64,000 bases of DNA from contig CBDCYT010000003.1 of the NCBI GenBank assembly GCA_965224325.1, forward strand, positions 192,647-256,646, written 5' to 3'. Shown here piece after piece: positions 61,516 through 64,000 of the stretch (position 1 is the stretch's first letter; every line of letters starts with the position of its first letter). Below the pieces are notes generated by a model. It ran no database searches. It was given only the letters and a program-made list of their open reading frames with translations, and was not told the DNA's origin. Made by a program: the position numbers and the translations under genes. The DNA comes from CBDCMJ01 sp965224325. Lineage in GTDB: Bacteria > Chloroflexota > Dehalococcoidia > Lucifugimonadales > UBA3495.

Positions 61516-61843
61516 CAGACTAGGTTACGGCGGTACGGGTGTCAAGGCTTGAGATGGCAATATTTCCTCGTCGTCGCCAACTGACTTTTCGGTTTCGCCA
61601 AGCATTGCCGTCGGCCACGTATACGGTAGACAGAACTAAACGCGTCGCGCAATCGTCTCGGCGTTCCCTCGGGGTAAGGTGCCATCCTCCGTACGAGGCG
61701 CTGTAGCTTATCGTGCTGAGCGACTGGCAGAGGGGGAATCCTTAATCGAGTACACTATCACGGTAGGGACCGACAGATTCCAGGTGTTAGCAGAACACTC
61801 AAAATTTTCAGCTGACTGAGGGTTAAAGGACGGTTGGTGAACC
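61516..61843. other. Intergenic region between divergent genes
   Basis: About 330 bases. Promoters of vapB and the 442-residue gene should lie here. No RNA or repeat recognised. Confidence 0.35.
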
Positions 61844-63172
61844 ATGAAAGGCAGATGTCCTCAATGCAGCGATCAAGAGCTAAGGCTTAAGTCCGACGAT
61901 GTGTTTCGAGTTGGGATTCCTTGGCTCGCCCGTCTCCTGCAAAGGGAGATCAACTACGCATGCCCTGTTTGCGGGAGCGGGGTAAAGGGAAGCATTCAAT
62001 CCTTCGTTGATCCCCGCAATCATCACCTTCGAGTTCCTCTAACTCCCGACGCAGAAAGCAAGCCATTGGGACGTCAATATGCAATGATCCACAATTCCTC
62101 GGCTTCCCAAGGGCGGGGTCCGACGCTCTCGTATCCAGCCGTCTTCAGCGCTGTGGACCAAGTTCTTTTCCCCACCTTTGAAGGCACCATGCAGGATGGG
62201 ACAGTCGTAGACCAGCACGGCGACCCTGAGTTGATGTCAGGCTTCGCAGAAGAGTATCTGAGGCAGTTTTGGATTCTCATGCCCACCAGTAGGTTGCCAC
62301 ACACACTGAAGGAGATCATGCCCGGGCTGCTGTTGTTGTTTACCGCCACTGAGCTGGCACTGAAGGCCTTCTGGATTCGGTCGCGCAAACAGGTGGCCGG
62401 CCATTCCCTGACTGACCTGTATCTGGAACTCAACGCGGAACACAGGAGGGATATAGAGGCTCGCTTCGCCAGCTCAGAGCTGCACACTGCCCTGTCGGCA
62501 TTGGGTGCCGAGGCGCCTTCGGTGGAGTCGATTCTGAGGGCTTATTCCGGTACCTACGGTGGCGCCAGCAATGTTCACATGGATTCGAGGTACTACGCCG
62601 AGCCTACCACAATGTTCCGGGAAACAAGTGGACTGCGAAGCTCCAACCTGGTTAAAGGGAACACCCCCTATCCGATTTTCCTGCCTTACGTCGTGAAGTC
62701 TTTAGTTGATTCCTACAGGTTTTACTCCGGACCCGAACGGTTAAGGCGACTGGGAGCTGACCTCAGTGAAGGGGGTGGTGATCGAGACAATGACAATCAT
62801 GGCGAATGGGGCTTAGTTCCGTCATCCTTGGGTCTCGTTGTTGTGATGGTGCTTCAAGCCAATGGGAAGGGATTCAGTGGCAAAGAGGTGGAGACGTTCA
62901 CCGATTTCAAGCGGTTGCATCCCACAGACTTCATTGTCGACTGGATGTATGGAGGCAACACGCTCCTCTTTTACCGGGACGACGGTCAGGAGTTTCCCGA
63001 CGGGAAACGGGTGATTGATGGCCTGGAATGTAGGCTATGGAGCAGAGTGAGATTGGGCATGCACGAGCGAGACGTGCATTTGCTGGCTGATGCCCTCGAA
63101 GGTGAACACGAGAATGGAGGCAGGTTCGCCCATCTGGCGAATGTAGGGATTGAGAAAGCGGGATTCCCTTAG
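61844..63172 (+). CDS. Zinc-ribbon protein with HEPN-like helical domain
   Basis: 442 residues. N-terminal zinc ribbon: GRCPQCSDQELRLK (Cys5/8) and YACPVCGSGVKG (Cys40/43). Residues about 158-200, LLLLFTATELALKAFWIRSR then AGHSLTDLYLELNAEHR, follow the lllA.ElllKa...gH.L..L pattern of HEPN-related helical domains. A later SRYYAE fits the same type. The last third is unassigned. Start supported by AAAGGACGG upstream. Sits beside the vapBC/HEPN operon in the opposite direction. Function unknown. Confidence 0.6.
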   Translation: MKGRCPQCSDQELRLKSDDVFRVGIPWLARLLQREINYACPVCGSGVKGSIQSFVDPRNHHLRVPLTPDAESKPLGRQYAMIHNSSASQGRGPTLSYPAVFSAVDQVLFPTFEGTMQDGTVVDQHGDPELMSGFAEEYLRQFWILMPTSRLPHTLKEIMPGLLLLFTATELALKAFWIRSRKQVAGHSLTDLYLELNAEHRRDIEARFASSELHTALSALGAEAPSVESILRAYSGTYGGASNVHMDSRYYAEPTTMFRETSGLRSSNLVKGNTPYPIFLPYVVKSLVDSYRFYSGPERLRRLGADLSEGGGDRDNDNHGEWGLVPSSLGLVVVMVLQANGKGFSGKEVETFTDFKRLHPTDFIVDWMYGGNTLLFYRDDGQEFPDGKRVIDGLECRLWSRVRLGMHERDVHLLADALEGEHENGGRFAHLANVGIEKAGFP

Positions 63173-63395
63173 CCGATGATGTTGCAGACCGGGCCATCAC
63201 GAGTTTGCTGGCCAAAGTGGCTCTATACCCCCGGGACGGCATAGGCGGTGCTCATGCCTCCCTGTTATGGTCGCTCAGCAACAGTCTCTAGTGGGCCTGA
63301 TGCGTTCAGCCACAACTCGAAGACGGTGCCATCTACTGTCCACGTTTGCCCGGACCGATAGGCTCGGACTAGCGTTAAAGGTTGCGGTGCAATGG

Positions 63396-64000
63396 TTACA
63401 GGGTTCCCAACCACATCTCAAAGACGGTTCGGCCTATCGTCAAAATAGGCCCACCATGACGTACCGAATTCATAACACCCCCGTTTAGGGCGATCTCCAC
63501 GGCGTCCGCTCCCCCTGCCGGAGAGTCATCCGGCGTGGGTATCGTGTAGACGATGGCCGCCCTGCCGGGCTTGACCACGATCTCCTTGACGAAGGACCTC
63601 ACGAAAGCCTTGGTCTCGGTCAGCTCGCTGCTCTTGAGGAACTCGCTCATCTCGGCGGCGAAGGCGGCGATGGTGTCGGCGCTGTCCAGGAACTGACGCC
63701 GGTCCGACAAAAGCGCCCGCGCCTCCTCGGCGGCGATCTCCAGCTTCTCCTTGCGCTCCCGGTGCTCTCTGATGCGCTCCGAGGCGTCGGCCATCTCGAT
63801 GTCGGTGGTCTCGATGACCTGCCAGATGCGTCCCAGCCGCTTCTTCACGTCCTCAAGCTCCTCCTCGATGGTCTCCAGCCGGTCCCGCTGCTCGCGGGCC
63901 ACCCCGTCCATTTCCTCGTCCAGCAGCTTCACCAGGTCGCGGATGTTGGACTCGGTAAGCACGTTCTCCCTGATCTCGCTGACGATAAGCTTCTCAAAGT
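63396..64000 (-). CDS. Large serine recombinase, C-terminal part (partial)
   Basis: About 200 residues, running off the right edge: FEKLIVSEIRENVLTESNIR, a coiled coil (RLETIEEELEDVKKRLGRIW), DTIAAFAAEMSEFLKSSELT, ETKAFVRSFVKEIVVKPG and a tail. This is the region after the zinc-ribbon of resolvase/invertase-type large recombinases. The catalytic N-terminus is outside the window. The frame has no start before the edge. Confidence 0.8.
   Translation of the reverse strand, partial: FEKLIVSEIRENVLTESNIRDLVKLLDEEMDGVAREQRDRLETIEEELEDVKKRLGRIWQVIETTDIEMADASERIREHRERKEKLEIAAEEARALLSDRRQFLDSADTIAAFAAEMSEFLKSSELTETKAFVRSFVKEIVVKPGRAAIVYTIPTPDDSPAGGADAVEIALNGGVMNSVRHGGPILTIGRTVFEMWLGTL

Overview
The window looks like a chromosomal segment of an uncultured Chloroflexota bacterium, probably of the SAR202/Dehalococcoidia type. 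This is inference. It rests on the high GC, a fused transaldolase/glucose-6-phosphate isomerase, several lipoproteins with long Thr-Pro linkers, and a catabolic set of GMC, LLM-flavin, Gfo/Idh and amidase enzymes. No rRNA or taxonomic marker beyond rpsU is present.

Layout. 1-7 kb: pentose-phosphate/glycolysis genes (gnd, an IolC-type aldolase, tal-pgi), tRNA-Gly, msrA and a hydratase. 7-14.6 kb: a MITE-like element, a lipoprotein, rpsU, and a minus-strand run of very small zinc-finger-like and unknown genes. 14.9-18.4 kb: a DDE transposase, a winged-helix gene, a selenocysteine tRNA (selC) beside a 77-bp palindrome, a zinc ribbon and a lipoprotein. 18.5-25.3 kb: ordinary housekeeping genes (FmdB-type, dtd, DinB-type, nadC-nadB-nadA, miaB). 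25.9-27.8 kb: a graveyard with a MITE copy, a broken IS701 transposase, a fragment of a type IIG restriction-modification enzyme and a decayed CRISPR-like array. 27.9-36.5 kb: a catabolic cluster. 37.4-44.1 kb: an RND permease, a methyltransferase and a peptide-type ABC binding lipoprotein broken by a frameshift. 44.4-58.8 kb: an integration hot spot with a P4-type integrase relic beside three damaged tRNAs, IS701 and IS5 elements that abut exactly, truncated IS21, znuA and zur with their operators and an inserted MITE, IS1380, a small phage/ICE-like module (AlpA, zinc-ribbon proteins, 31-bp tandem repeats) and a truncated IS1182. 58.8-63.2 kb: VapBC next to a large protein with a HEPN-like R-x4-H motif, then a zinc-ribbon/HEPN-like protein. 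The window ends inside a large serine recombinase.

How the parts work together. nadA, nadB and nadC make nicotinate mononucleotide from aspartate. znuA and zur share a 13-bp palindrome (GATAC-N3-GTATC) upstream of both genes, which suggests one metal-responsive regulon. Removing the MITE would bring the znuA operators to about 60 bp from its start codon. The VapBC/HEPN operon and the zinc-ribbon/HEPN-like gene are the best intact candidates for undescribed defence or toxin functions. The IIG and CRISPR relics show that the locus hosted defence genes before. Several genes are interrupted at G or C homopolymers, which may be real mutation or assembly error.
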